Positions 1 to 11,178 of a DNA stretch of 64,000 nucleotides are shown piece by piece. The notes under the pieces were generated by a model that was not told where the DNA came from, did no database searches, and saw only the letters and a list, made by a program, of their open reading frames with translations. The stretch is from Petrosia ficiformis (taxonomy: Eukaryota; Porifera; Demospongiae; Haplosclerida; Petrosiidae). The DNA is taken from positions 53,237,746 through 53,301,745 of the forward strand of contig OX345636.1 of assembly GCA_947044365.1 (NCBI GenBank), read 5' to 3'. Numbering within the stretch: the stretch's first letter is position 1; each line of letters begins with the position of its first letter. The position numbers and the translations under genes were made by a program.

Positions 1-1460
1 AATGGAACATAGAAACTAGGAAAAATCTGTTTAGCATCACTTTACATTTAGTTTACAAATAAATAATTAAAGATCCTTAGATTTGATCACTATAGCTACT
101 AATGTCTAATGTGCTAATGCATTACACAGCTTGATGATAAATACAATTAAATTATATTGAATATAATGTACCTTTAATTAAGGTAGTACTAGGGAGTGGG
201 CGGATGCGACTCCAATCACTTTCAAAATAGAATATTATATAATATGACTCTAACCTGGTCTAATAGCAGCCTTCATATCTTCTGATCAGCTTTATATTGT
301 CCTGTAATTGAAGAAATATTGTTAAAATCGCCATTTTTGCAGTCGCAATAAGTACAAAACCACGAAAGCCACGCCCACCAATCATGGCGTGCACCAAGTA
401 CAATGTATTTTGAGAAAACAAATAGAGCCGTTTTCTGAAAATTCATTTTACTTTTATACTTACAAGAGGCTGAAGAAAGCTGAATTCTGTAGCTTTTCAC
501 TGAAACCATAAAATCTACCTTTCTAGACACTATCAAACTCCGATCTTTCTCAGAGAGCAACTACAGTTACCCTGCCAGGGTTTCCCGCCTACCGCCCCCT
601 CCACCACCCGAAGGGTGTGTTTAGCTATCAGTCAAAACATTTAGGCCCAATAATTATACCCCCGGGTGGGTGTGGCTTCCAAAAGATACAGAATTGAACC
701 ACATTGTATGCAGCAAGAAGCTGGCAAAATTAGAAACCGATTAGAGTTTCATCTACCCCTCCCCCTAGTACAACCTTAATTAAATGAGTACCAGGTCAGG
801 GCAGAATTGTGTATAACAAAGCAGCATTTTAACTTAGAACTACCAATACCTTTTCATTGTTAATATTCACATGTAACTATTCTGCAACACAGTGAAGAAC
901 CAGAGATATGTGAAGAGAAATATGAGTGACACAACATTGAGGTACATCTGATCCTTAGCTAAACTAGTAGGTGTGGCTGGGACGAACTGAACGTCAAGAT
1001 GATTGCCTGAATTTGATCACCTTAATACCTCGAATATGCTCTACGGGTCACAAAACCTATGCCATATCTTTTAATTTTGCAACAGATGGAATTATTATAA
1101 CCACACCCACCTTGATCAAGCATAATGTGAGGTGTGGTTATGTTATTTTTCACTTATTCTCCCAACATCCCTTTCTCTCTCACTAGAACTAGCAAGAAAG
1201 TAAGTCTATACATCACACATACATCAACATCCCAATCTAATCTCCTTTTAATTTTTTTTTTTTTAAGTACCCAAAGCTAACTTGAAAATAACATCAAAGG
1301 GCGGACACTTGAATCAAAGCACCGCCCGACCACATCCAACAAAAAGTGGGCGTTTGGACAATAGAATGCCGACATTGGTATACTCTCGTAATCTACAGTA
1401 ATTTGGGGTGTGGTATATCCAAGATCCCGTGAATTACAGTTTAAATTCAGTATCTATTAA
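1..1460. other. Intergenic, no gene seen
   Basis: A+T-rich sequence with only short open frames that lack codon bias or recognisable motifs on either strand. The only structure I can support is one member (about 963-1130) of a dispersed repeat that recurs at 3363-3530. Confidence 0.6.
963..1130 (+). repeat. Dispersed repeat, copy 1
   Basis: This stretch begins after TAAACTAGTAGGTGTGGCTG and shares an ordered set of blocks with 3363-3530: GATGATTG, TGAATTTGATCACCTTA, CCTCGAATATGC, CATATCTT, TTTTGCAACAGA and AATTATTATAACCA. The copies differ by small indels, so this is an old interspersed repeat. No coding potential is visible. Confidence 0.6.
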
Positions 1461-1464
1461 TTAA

Positions 1465-2063
1465 CCCTTAAAACACTGATGTCACAGATATGTGACATTT
1501 CACCCCTATGTGGTTCGCAGTGTGTTCCTAGTTTTATGAAGCTCTTCAAAAGCTTGTAATTGGCGTCAGGCATAAGCCCATGAAAATGACTAAAAAAGTT
1601 GACAGTTTTTCAGCCGCCCTTTGGCCTAAATAACGACTACAGGGGTAATTTCAAAGGGGGGTGTCCCCCTGTTAATGGGGGTTCAAAGGGGGCGCACACC
1701 CTCACCACCTACGCAATGTGCGATTTCAGCGACCCCGTTCATGCGCTCTGGTTGGTACCTGAGGCATTTCCCTTGCTGTGAAACCTGAAATCGTGGGTGT
1801 AGCTGGTGGCAACATGCAGTGGGGTCTTTTTGTTTGTCCCAGTTCTGGTCAAAAGAGGGAGAGCACTGCATTTCATTTAATCCTTTGAAGCGCTAGGGGA
1901 CTTTGGAGTCCCGGTAAGCAAATTGGTAGAAGTAGTACTCCATGTCGGAAAAGGAGCCATGTTTGGGGTAGAGAAAGTGAACAGTGGCCAAAATATATGC
2001 AATAGAGTCGCCAGTGTTTGGAAATGGGAAGAATTTTAAAAAACAAGCTCAGTGCTCTAAGGG
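1465..2063. mobile_element. piggyBac-type MITE, copy 1 (TTAA target)
   Basis: A 599-bp non-autonomous element is flanked by TTAA at 1461-1464 and 2064-2067. Its ends are imperfect inverted repeats, CCCTTAAAACACTGA on the left and CCCTTAGAGCACTGA read inward from the right. Just inside the left end is an 18-bp near-palindrome, TGTCACAGATATGTGACA. It has no transposase. Two relatives lie at 44505-44977 and 53787-54139, and an internal fragment (CCAACACTGGCGACTC) is at about 62401. TTAA duplication and CCC-starting ends are typical of piggyBac. Confidence 0.8.
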
Positions 2064-2394
2064 TTAAGTTGGATACACTTCCTCTCTGACAGGAAGTTGT
2101 AAAATTACAACCTTATAAAACTGAAAGGGTTATATACCAACAATTAATGGTGAATTTCAAAGGTGAATCTTTTGACTTCTTGGAGTTCTCTAAAGAACCG
2201 GAGTGGTATACAACCACAAATACAAAAATAAAAAGTGATGCACTTACATTAGAACTGACATTTCCTCCCACCGGGCTGTGAATGAGACGGACAAGACAAA
2301 CCTGTGAACACAAAGACAATTGTGCAATCATTTCCATAAAAATTCATTAAAATTGCACTAAAAAAGACATATTACCGAATTTAACTTATGAATG

Positions 2395-2516
2395 CTTTCC
2401 TAACAACTGAGCAAGGGCTTTGGGACAAGAACTCAGGGTTAGAATTTTGGGACAAGGGCTCTGAGCTAGGGTTTTGGAACGAGGGTTTAGGGTTAGGGTT
2501 TTGGGTACGAAGGTAG
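2395..2516 (+). repeat. Degenerate telomere-like minisatellite
   Basis: Short imperfect repeats of the form GGGTTTTGGGACAAGGGCT or GGTTAGGGTTTTGG run through this stretch and include one perfect TTTAGGGTTAGGG. It is too short and too degenerate to be a functional telomere. Confidence 0.5.
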
Positions 2517-2710
2517 TGTTGTTTCAGTTAACTACAACTATGACTAAAACCCCTTTTAGTAATGGACACTTAGTTAACTAAAACTAAAACGCTTTCAGTA
2601 AGCCTAATATTGTTTTAGTTAATTAAACTATAACTAAACCAAAAGCTTGAGAAAACAGGCATACTATAACTAAAACTGAGTGGTCGCTATAGTCACACTA
2701 AAACAACACT
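2515..2710. mobile_element. TTTTAGT-family MITE, copy 1
   Basis: Ends are AGTGTTGTTTCAGTTAACTA on the left and, read inward from the right, AGTGTTGTTTTAGTGTGACT. The interior is rich in ACTAAAAC and its complement. A second copy is in inverse orientation at 22056-22188, with degenerate pieces near 30490-30560 and 31186-31310. It is a small TIR element without coding capacity, superfamily unassigned. Confidence 0.7.
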
Positions 2711-2935
2711 GGTTTATAGCTAAAGTTTTGGGCCAAAGACTATGTGGTGGGGAACGAATACTGTTGGAAAATGAGTAGAACTTTCCTGTGTTGCCATGAA
2801 TATCATTTCGGCATAAAACAAGTCTCTTTCTTAGGGAGAGTTACTTCATGTAGCAGTCACTCCTACAAATAGTAGCAAAAACACAATCCACCCATTATTT
2901 ATAGTAACTAAACAGCATACAACTCTTACAAGGAT

Positions 2936-2998
2936 TAGTCAGGCGTGGCCTGGCCCTTGCGAAAGGCAGAAGGTCAGGACCAGTAAAGTAACAGTTTT
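2936..2998 (+). repeat. Solo terminal repeat of the TAGTCAGGC family
   Basis: TAGTCAGGCGTGGCCTGGCC, followed by CTTGCG and AGGTCAGGACC, closely matches the left terminal repeat of the element at 3679-4338. No partner repeat in inverse orientation was found nearby, so I read it as a truncated or solo end. Confidence 0.55.
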
Positions 2999-3362
2999 TG
3001 TGTTAGTGGGTGGGGCTGGCTGCCTGAGATGAAAGAGTGCAGCTAAACAATGATAAAACAATCTAATAAAACAGTCTTTCATGATAGCAGTCAGAGGTGT
3101 GACTACTATAACAATAGATGAAAGTCCATAATATCGAAAGAAGAAAGGTAGATGCCCATAGCAAAAGGTTTATCCATACCCCGTTGATAGAACTGCAAAC
3201 ATGTCATTACCTCGATTGAAGGCATTTATCACTTTCCTCTGCTCTTCTTTCAACACATAACCTAGCTTTCTAGCTACAGCTTCTTTCTCCGTTACTCTTA
3301 TAATATTTTGTAATTGCAATTTAATGACATTTTTTGACATCACTTCCTTAGCTCCATAATTA

Positions 3363-3530
3363 AACTAGTGTGTGTGGCTGAGACGAGCTGCAATATATGA
3401 ACATTGCGATGATTGATCCAAAGCCTGAATTTGATCACCTTACCTCGAATATGCCCTGTCATATCTTATTAGCTCTTTCAATTTTGCAACAGACACATAT
3501 TCGAAATTATTATAACCATGAAGAAGCGCC
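3363..3530 (+). repeat. Dispersed repeat, copy 2
   Basis: Second member of the repeat described at 963-1130, with the same order of shared blocks. It runs into an AT microsatellite. Confidence 0.6.
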
Positions 3531-3544
3531 CTACTATGACAATT

Positions 3545-3640
3545 ACATATATATATATATAATTATATATATATATATATATACACTGTATATATATATA
3601 TATATATACACTGTATATATATATATATATATATATTCAT
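3545..3640. repeat. (TA)n microsatellite
   Basis: Long alternating TA tract with short CACTG interruptions. It abuts the left end of the pogo-like element. Confidence 0.85.
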
Positions 3641-3678
3641 ATCAAATAAATATACAGTGGAACCCCTCTATTGCAGAC

Positions 3679-4338
3679 TAGTCAGGCATGGCCTGACCCT
3701 TGCGTTTACGTAGGGTCAGGACCGCAGCGTATAATGAACTTGTGCCAACTGCAGAAATTCTGCAGTAGACAGGAAGTGACATCATAAGTGTTATAAAAAT
3801 ATGATGATTTTGCCAAGTCATTAGGTTAAACTTAAAAAAAAGGAAAGGAAGGTATTGTGTAGCTTTCATAGGCGGTGAGGAAGTCTTTGCTGTTCTTCCC
3901 ACTGGTTATAGCAAATCTTTGTGTTACCAGTGCTTGGCATTTATCTTTGATAGTCTCAGAACTGATGGATTGCAGTCTATTGTTCTTGTTATCAGCCCTC
4001 TGTTAGCTATAATAAAGGATCAGGTCAGAAAGCATCCTTTTTGGGGTAATCATGGTAGTCATATGCATGTTTATATCTACATCAACATTCAATTCATCAA
4101 AACACTCCACTACTAACCATTTCCAAATTTGTAAAGTCTTGGAGTAAGGTTTAAGTATATTACATCTGTTTGCTATCTGTGAGGTAATATCTTTTACGAA
4201 ACCAATACATAAGATTCCATGAGCTCCACCTATATGGCAAGCTGAACCCCACCCAAAGCCAAATAAGCATGGCACAAGTTCACTATACGCTGCAATCCCG
4301 ACCCTTCATAAACGCAAAGGTCAGGCCAAGCCCGACTA
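3679..4338. mobile_element. TIR transposon (9-bp target duplication) carrying a RecQ exon
   Basis: A 660-bp element with terminal repeats of about 65 bp starts TAGTCAGGCATGGCCTGACC and ends in a diverged inverted copy (GGTCAGGCCAAGCCCGACTA). ATTGCAGAC on the left and ATTGCGGAC on the right form a 9-bp target duplication with one mismatch. No transposase is recognised. It carries a RecQ-helicase-like coding segment on the plus strand. A minus-strand open frame (about 4003-4275) could be residual element coding, but I cannot name it. A 9-bp duplication is compatible with Mutator-like elements; this is inference. Confidence 0.65.
3850..4023 (+). pseudogene. RecQ-type DNA helicase exon fragment
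   Basis: One open segment of about 58 codons reads EEVFAVLPTGYSKSLCYQ, then QSIVLVISPLLAIIKDQ. This is the Walker A (motif I) and motif Ia region of RecQ helicases, which unwind DNA 3'-5' using ATP. The family signature LPTGxGKS is here LPTGYSKS, so the second glycine of the P-loop is replaced by serine, which should cripple ATP binding. The segment ends in CAG followed by GTCAGA, a plausible splice donor. No other helicase motif (DEAH, motif VI) is found nearby. I read it as a captured or decayed exon inside the 3679-4338 element. Confidence 0.7.
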
Positions 4339-4899
4339 ATTGCGGACAGCACTGGGACAAGTATGTGTCCTGATTACATGGGTGTCCTGATTTCAGGGGT
4401 GAATTTATATCATAAAGAATTTGGGACATTTGTAGGTGTCCTCATTTCAGGGTGTCCTCAATAGAGGGGTTTCACTGTATTGCATTAAATAAGCCTATAT
4501 ATATAATATTATAATTATTGTAATCTTGTATTACTAGAGATTACTTAATTACTATGATTTACTCACCAATTCAATCTGTGAATGCTGTTTTCTCAAAAAG
4601 TAAATTCACTTTTAGGAGTACTAGTAGCAGTACTGTATTCATCTGGTCCCACCCAAAAGTTATTAAAATAAAAATTAAATTAACATTAATTTTAATAAGG
4701 ATTGCTTGGTCATGCTCGCTCATTTTGCTCTGTTACCGGTTCTAGGACGTTCTTACAGTTAATCTTCCTTATCTAGTTTGACAAATGACTGGATTGGCTC
4801 TCTGTCTTATAATTCTGAATATCTTTTTTATATGTGGAAGTCACAAAGGTATATAAATTTGTATGCCAAGGATGCAGAGGGATGCCGGGTAGTGTTGCT

Positions 4900-4952
4900 T
4901 TATATATATAATAATTATATATATATATAAAGCAACAGAGGGATGCCTCATA

Positions 4953-4994
<42 letters not shown>

Positions 4995-5012
4995 TATATG
5001 TATAATTATATA
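4900..5012. repeat. AT-rich microsatellite with a short duplication
   Basis: Tracts of (TA)n and ATAATTATATA, with AAGCAACA/GAGGGATGCC repeated on either side of the first tract (about 4878 and 4935). Confidence 0.75.
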
Positions 5013-5170
5013 TATAATATGATTATGTCTTTCTGTTTTCATAATCGTAAACATTATTGCCTTTATGTAATTGTAACATTTTAGTGGATTTTAGGGGAAT
5101 TTTCAATAGCATTCATCCATACTGTAAATTATGTTCGTTTTCTAGCTAGCCCCACAGCCTCATATATATA

Positions 5171-5281
5171 CAGTGAAACCCCTCTATTGAGGACACTCTG
5201 AAATGAGGACACCCCTGTATTAAGGACACTTACAAATGTCCCCAAACTGTCACCCCTGTTCGGAATTGAGGGGCTCCACTG
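5171..5281. mobile_element. Compact pogo-like MITE
   Basis: A 111-bp element flanked by TA. The left end is CAGTGAAACCCCTCTATTGA and the right end is TTGAGGGGCTCCACTG. The interior repeats GAGGACAC and GAAATGAGGACACCCC. It is the same family as the split copy at 3655-4477. Confidence 0.75.
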
Positions 5282-5420
5282 TATACTAAGACTAATGCTG
5301 TACTTTATTGATTGTCTTTACATACATCAAAACATTCCATACCAACCACAAAGGTTAAAGGTTATATACACAACAGGAAGTTCACTTTGCTAATTAGATA
5401 TTTGTATTTCTTTTCTTTAG

Positions 5421-7054
5421 TAAAGATCACTGTAAATGTCATCGTTGAAGATCCAATTGGTAATAGATATTCACGGACTGCATCATTAGAACCGGGGTCA
5501 ACTCTAGTACATGTTAAGAAGATTGATCTCAATGGAGATTTATCGACAAAAACTAGTTTAACTCCGCAAAACACCAGGAGGTCACGGATACAAAAAACTG
5601 GAGATACTGGTATTTTAACAGACCACACGTATGTAGTTTATTTCAACGATGATGATATTAAAAGTTTTGATTTGACATTATATTACTGTAATGGTATTGA
5701 GCTGGTCAAACCAGTTGGATTGGGTGAAAGCATTGTGCAACTGATCATTTGTGATACTCGTATCCTTGCTGTAAAGTATCGAAGAGGCAGTTATGAATTA
5801 GAGAGTATTTTTGAATCGCAATATACTTCATCGACACCTGCCGTATTGATTAATAATAATAGAAGCACTGCTATGTATGTGTGCAATATAGAAGAAGAAG
5901 ACATGCTCTTTTATAAATCATTGAAGGCTGATGATTTTGAGTTTTCTTTAAATTTAGATGAGGCTAATACATTTATAGAATCATATGGATCTTGTATGAA
6001 ATGGGAAACGTTTTCATATAGTGACAACCAGATTATGATGTCATGTTCTTCAACGAATAGGAGGTTTCTAGTAGGTTTCACGAAGGAGAAAAATAAGGAG
6101 GTGTTTGTCAACCCAGGCTCTCCAGTGATTCTATATAACAGAGACATATGCACTATTATGACTAGTTCATATGTTACTATATATACTAATGCCTTTGACA
6201 ATATACAGGCATTTAGTACACCTGTACCTATTGCTAAAGTAGATTATGTTCATATTGGAGGACATCTCATCGTTCTTCTCTTTTCCTCCGTGCGTATATA
6301 CACATTCAATACCTCGATAGATGTGAATCTGAATGTGTTAGTGACAGACAATATTCTATGTCTTGCAGGTGAATGCCAGAGCTATTTAATAGATGATAAT
6401 TATTTAGTTTACACTTCATCGTATAATGGGTTCAATGCTACCAAGGTTGTTAATATCGAAACTTCGGAAACTGGACGAGTTGCTCTAAACCACCCGTATT
6501 CTCCAATCCTGTTTAATGTGAAGGTAGTTCACGAGAACACCACATTGACTTCTCCGACTTTAAACAGTGCAAATACATTTACCAGTATTGTTTTGGATAA
6601 CTTTGCATCTATATCTATTGATGAAACTATTATTCCAACCACTAATAAATCCGATACTTCAACCACTTTAGGTACTGGAGGTATTATTGCTATGTCAATA
6701 GTTATTGCGTTTCTCATTATTTTTGTCAGCATTTTGGTATTACTTGTAGCCGTTAAAAAAACAAACAAAAAATTGACTGTAAGTACTACCCTTTTTCAAA
6801 TGTTAAGGCGATCATCTCCTCATCCATCTCCAACTAGTTCTATTGCTGAAATGATTGTCCCAACTGATGAGGATTTTCCATATCCTCCTGGTTTTCAAGA
6901 TCACAAACTGACATGTGATGCTAGCTCACTCGTTAATGAGCCTGAACTAAAAAAGGGAGATCCTACTACTGTTCTATCTACAACAGGTACTATTCATTCT
7001 GATTCCATTGCTATGTACACTCTTCCTGTGCAAGAACAAAACGGCAATCATTAA
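5421..7054 (+). CDS. Unrecognised single-pass membrane protein, last exon
   Basis: I do not recognise this family. The open frame begins without an ATG and is preceded by a polypyrimidine tract and TTTAG, so I place the exon start at 5421 (phase: the last two bases of a codon). Earlier exons with the start and any signal peptide must lie upstream and were not found. About 544 residues follow: an ectodomain of about 420 residues with scattered N-glycosylation sequons and a repeated xYVxIYTNxF / FNTSxDVN pattern, one hydrophobic helix near GIIAMSIVIAFLIIFVSILV (about 6680-6750), a KKTNKK stop-transfer stretch, and a cytoplasmic tail of about 95 residues rich in Ser/Pro. A broken second copy lies at 11621-12912. 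The 3' end is only about 190 bp from the ACO1 5' copy. Confidence 0.8.
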
Positions 7055-7117
7055 TGAACACTTAGGAGAGTTAATCATTTAGATTTAACTTTAGTGCATA
7101 AACTTAATTTTTCTCAT

Positions 7118-7123
7118 AATAAA
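7118..7123 (+). promoter_or_regulatory. Candidate polyadenylation signal
   Basis: AATAAA lies about 64 bp after the stop codon of the membrane-protein gene and before the ACO1 exon 1 copy at 7245, so the space for 3' processing and a downstream promoter is very small. Confidence 0.5.
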
Positions 7124-7244
7124 CACATAATGTTATATGTCGCCCACATACATCTGCATCACACTTGTATTATTTTGTGTATAAAGTCGATGATTAATTA
7201 AAACGTCATCACGTTACTCCGCCCAAGATCAAGAACGATCAATC

Positions 7245-7400
7245 ATGGCTGGAGGTTAGATGCCCTGATTTTTCATGTCCGTAGTACTTTCATTATTTTC
7301 TTTTCAGGTAAAAATTCATTTACCAATTTGCAGACAGAACTGTTAGTGGAAGATAAACAATATAAGTATTATGATTTGAAACAGTTAGGAGACAAATACG
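7245..7400 (+). pseudogene. ACO1: ACO1 coding exons 1 and 2, duplicate (5' stub)
   Basis: Exon 1 (7245-7254) encodes MAG plus one base, then GTTAGA. Exon 2 (7308-7400) follows TTTTCAG and encodes GKNSFTNLQTELLVEDKQY and the next residues up to LGDKYG, ending in phase 1 before GTTTGT. It aligns residue for residue with the exons at 13166-13320. No exon 3 occurs before the next copy of exon 1, so it cannot make aconitase alone. The frame and splice signals are intact and most differences are synonymous, so it could serve as an alternative first exon pair spliced to exon 3 at 15561. Without transcript data I call it a duplicated gene fragment. Confidence 0.8.
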
Positions 7401-7837
7401 GTTTGTTGTTTGTACATAACTTTCAGTAATAGGTAATTAATGTATAATGATTATACATATTATAATTATATATATAGATATATTCATTTATGACAATATT
7501 CTCTCTATGCTGAGACTCACCCCTCTGCGAATGGTCCGTCAGACTCTTTTGTGAGAAATACATGTTACAGAACTGCTAATGATATCTATAGAATTCCATC
7601 ATTGCTAATAATATTATATCCATGAAGGTTATAATACCTACTTACTTTTCATTGCCAATTATAGTTAATGTAGTGTAAATCCTCTAAGACCCTTCCCTCT
7701 CACATTGTGTAGTTGTGTTTGTGATTGATGTGTTTTATAAAGGCATTGTGCTTCTTATACTAAGAATTATGTACTCTTGTTAGAACTGGATTGTACGTTG
7801 CAACACACATACATGTATATAAGTATAATAAGTGTAA

Positions 7838-8137
7838 GTATATGTTATAACACACTACGAGTGCTATATCAGATTTATAATCACCGAGCACGAGGGCGAG
7901 GTGATTATAAATCAGATATAGCACAAGTAGGCGTGTTATAATTAATATATTTCACGAAAGACAAAACCTTTGTTGATGTCTGATGTTTCTCCTACCTTTT
8001 TGTCAGCACTTTGGAGAAGGTAAGCGTTGTTTTTTTGTAGTCTGTTTCGACGGCAGGTTTTATATCTGACCACAAGATGCTATATCTGATTTATAAACCT
8101 GTGGTTTACTTTGATGTTTTGCCGTATCGGGATATAT
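7838..8137. mobile_element. Hairpin-ended MITE, copy 1 (precise insertion)
   Basis: A 300-bp element inserted between AAGTGTAA and TAATCATTATT. The duplicated segment at 14390-14402 has these two flanks joined, giving the empty site. A TAA may be the target duplication. Its left part is a long hairpin: GTGCTATATCAGATTTATAA pairs with its inverse across a GC-rich loop, CACCGAGCACGAGGGCGAGG (7882-7901). The rest contains TTGTTGATGTCTGATG and GCGTTGTTTTTTTG blocks. A diverged copy in inverse orientation lies at 21135-21475. It has no coding capacity. Confidence 0.8.
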
Positions 8138-8956
8138 TAATCATTATTACAATCAAGTAGGGTCTATGATTGTTGTCTTGTCAGTAGTCATTCTTGTTTC
8201 CCAATCACACTTGTGACTCTTATTACCCTCGCCGCGTAGCGTAGGCGGAAGGGTACGGTAATCGTTTTGTCTGTGTATCTGTGTGTGTGTCTGTCCAGTC
8301 GAACCGCAACCGTACTCGTAGACTGAATTTTGGTTGCAGCGGAAGTAGGCGTTTCATACAAAATGGACGAATTCTAGCAGTTATTATCTCATGGAGTAAA
8401 AACACTTTTGTAACGGTGTTAGCACATAAAGAAGGCTCTGTTAGTTGCTAAAACGTAGCTGTTGTATGTTAAAGAAACGTCTGGTGAGTTTTTAAAAGTT
8501 TATTAAATCTTTATTGACATGGTGTTGTATGAAATGTTGTGGTTAATACAGAACAGGTTTTAAGAATCACACTTTATATCTTGTTTTTTTTAATGAAAGA
8601 CAGAGCGAACACAATTTCTTTTATACATTTAGGATGCACTAACATATGTTTCATGTAAATAGCCAAAAAGTATCTCATTTACTTTCATGCCATGGAATTC
8701 TACCAAAAAAATATTCACTCTGATAGTAAATTGTATTATAGATTTGCAATGATAACTTGATAAATGAATGATTTGATACTTCTAAATAAATTTGTTTGAT
8801 ACTTATATAATGGTACTATCAAATGTAAATAGGTTAAATGTGTCTGTATCAGTTATTACTTCTGTTTCCAGGCCATAATCTGACTCATCTGCTTCATCTT
8901 CATTGCTGTACTGTACAGAGCTACAACTGCTCTCGGTATCTAAATCACTTTCTATT

Positions 8957-10088
8957 TCAACTTGTTGGATTGGTAAGTTCATTCATAATTTGCCCTGCCT
9001 GTTTAAGCACCAAAGCTTTATGGTTCTCTGGAGTTGCATTGATAGAGAACTCAAAATTGTCATTAACATTCTGACTGATTGATGTGTCACAAGTTACACT
9101 ACCTAAAGCCCATGATAGGCTTGTTAGTAAATTGCCATTTTTCCTATAAAGAATTGTCCCAAATTTCATATGTATACACCTGCATTCCATGTATGGATTA
9201 AGGTATAGCATGAGCTGGTTTAGAACCCATCTAGACGAGAATTTTATTACACTATCTCCCACATCCAGATCAAGATCAATTGATTTAATACTACTGGTAT
9301 GTGACACACCATATGAATCAAGAAACAATTTGCAAGCTTGAGGGAGGACAATAGCTTTTTCAAGTAGGAAGTGATCAGAAACTACTAACACTACATGCAA
9401 AATGGCGCAAGTAAGTGCATCGGTGTTTTCGTCATTGTATTTAACTCTCCAAATATCCATATTTGCTCTAAGATGTTCATTAGAGTTTTTCGGCTCAGCT
9501 TCCAATGATGAAAGGATTGACAAATGAAGCTTGTAGCATGTATAGCACAGATAAATAAGCAGATACTTTAGTTGCATCAGGGCTATGTCGAATGAAATGG
9601 CCCTGTTTCGGTTTAGCACCACAGGAAGCACAGTGAGTTACTGGATGTAGCTGTTTATGCACTGTCCTATAATGCTTTGAACATACTAGTATTTGAGCAT
9701 TATGTATACAGCTTATTTCATCTACTTTCTGAATTAAATCAAGTGATTCAAAAGATGGCTTAATCAGTTTTGCATCTTTACTTGTAATATCACAGTCTCT
9801 GTAAGCACATTTAATTGTTGGTGTATTTTGTGTACATGCAACTTTCCACTCTAGAATATATTCCTCTGTTTTACTATATTTTTTTGCTTCCAGATAATCT
9901 TTCTTACATATATTACTGTCAGATGGTATTTGTATAGCACAATGTTTATTTACAAAGGCTTTCTCTGGGTCTTTCCAGTTATTATATTTAGTCATATATT
10001 GTGCTTTTGTCCCACACAGGAAACATAACTTGCCTGGTATATCTGGGAGAGATCTGTGTTTGGAACTTTGCCTCAAACTGCTAGACAT
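8957..10088 (-). pseudogene. Cys/His-rich ORF of a probable mobile element, frameshifted
   Basis: Reading the minus strand from MSSSLRQSSKHRSLPDIP (start at 10088), the protein has a KLCFLCGTKAQY module, KHCAIQI, KCAYRDCDI, ILVCSKHYRTVHKQLHPV and THCASCGAKPKQGHF. These are several CxxC and C/H pairs that look zinc-binding. Near 9500-9630 the frame shifts once; the second frame continues from CYTCYKLHLSILSSLEAEP for another 180 residues to a stop at 8957. The two halves together are about 375 residues. I do not recognise the family. Position inside a large insertion suggests element-encoded protein. A small intron instead of a frameshift is possible but I see no clear splice pair. Confidence 0.55.
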
Positions 10089-11109
10089 GTTAATCCTATA
10101 GAAGCCTTCATTTATTATTATTATTATTGCATAATTAATTAGTTGATATACAAACATACCTAGTTTCCTTATGCTTGCTAGAATAATGATGATTTCAGTA
10201 TCAACTTGTAGCTTAGCCTGTGCTCTTTCAAATTGTGACTATCTCAGAGCTGAAAAAATGATGCCATGCAATTCTGCCAAAAACTTAGACGATAACCCAA
10301 AATCTGCTTTGCTAGCCGACGCACATCAGAAGATACGTGTAACAACACGTGTCCTATACCATTTTGTAGCCCTTTTATGTGGCTAGTTGTGGTCTGGAAA
10401 TTGCCTTTATCAGCAGAAAAATACGCTTACTACACTCTCCGCAGCCAACACCATAGTTGGACTTTTTGCATGTGCGTGGGTGGGCTCGCTGCAACCAAAA
10501 CTGTTTATCTAAAGATAATTCGGTACGGTTGCGGTTCGACTGTGTCTGTTAGCAATTTTTCTGGAAAAATAAAAACATTGACATTTCAAACGGGGTACTG
10601 GTAGACTTCAAATTATACAAGGAAAAAAAATAACGTAGGAAATCTTCTAAAACCTTTTGGTTCTAAAGATATGACAATTTTTATAACTCACAGTTACCGT
10701 TTCACGACTTTAAGATGAAACGAGGGCAATAACGAGAGTATATATGGACACACAAACACAAGTTATCCTGTTTCATGGCCTGTCGCTAGCCAAGAAACAC
10801 TTCAACCCAAAAGTAATGGTTGCTACTAGTCTACTACTATACTACACCACCATTGATGCAAGCTACTTAGCTCCACCTACAGGCATGGTCTTGTGCACGT
10901 GAATGCTAAACACGTAATAGAGTGATTCGTTTTCACACGTTGAGACACGTTGGAGACTTCAGAGAATAAGATGTAAGATATATATAAAAATTATACATTT
11001 TTCACTACGTTTTCACACATTGGACACTTTAGAGGTAGACTTGAGCACTTTTTCATTGTTTTTCAAAGGAAAACAGAGAATAATATGTAAGATAGATAAT
11101 TATACAAAT

Positions 11110-11178
11110 TATACATATATTATATATATATATATATATATAATTATATATAATTATATATACATATATATATATACA
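11110..11178. repeat. (TA)n microsatellite
   Basis: Alternating TA tract with AATTATATA interruptions, inside the large insertion. Confidence 0.8.

Larger units (their letters stand above)
3655..4477. mobile_element. pogo/Tigger-like MITE split by a second transposon
   Basis: The left end CAGTGGAACCCCTCTATTG follows a TA, and the right end CAATAGAGGGGTTTCACTG is followed by TA. The outer sequence contains GGTGTCCTGATTTCAG and GGTGTCCTCATTTCAG motifs like those of the compact copy at 5171-5281. CAGTGGAACC ends and TA targets fit the Tc1/mariner-pogo group. Another TIR element (3679-4338) is inserted just inside the left end. Confidence 0.7.

Noticed and set aside
2395..2516. Chromosome-end telomere
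   Set aside because: Only two perfect TTAGGG-type units, the rest degenerate, flanked by ordinary sequence on both sides.
5362..6768. Minus-strand open frames within the membrane-protein exon
   Set aside because: Antisense shadows; the plus frame is longer, conserved in the duplicate and has a membrane segment and tail.
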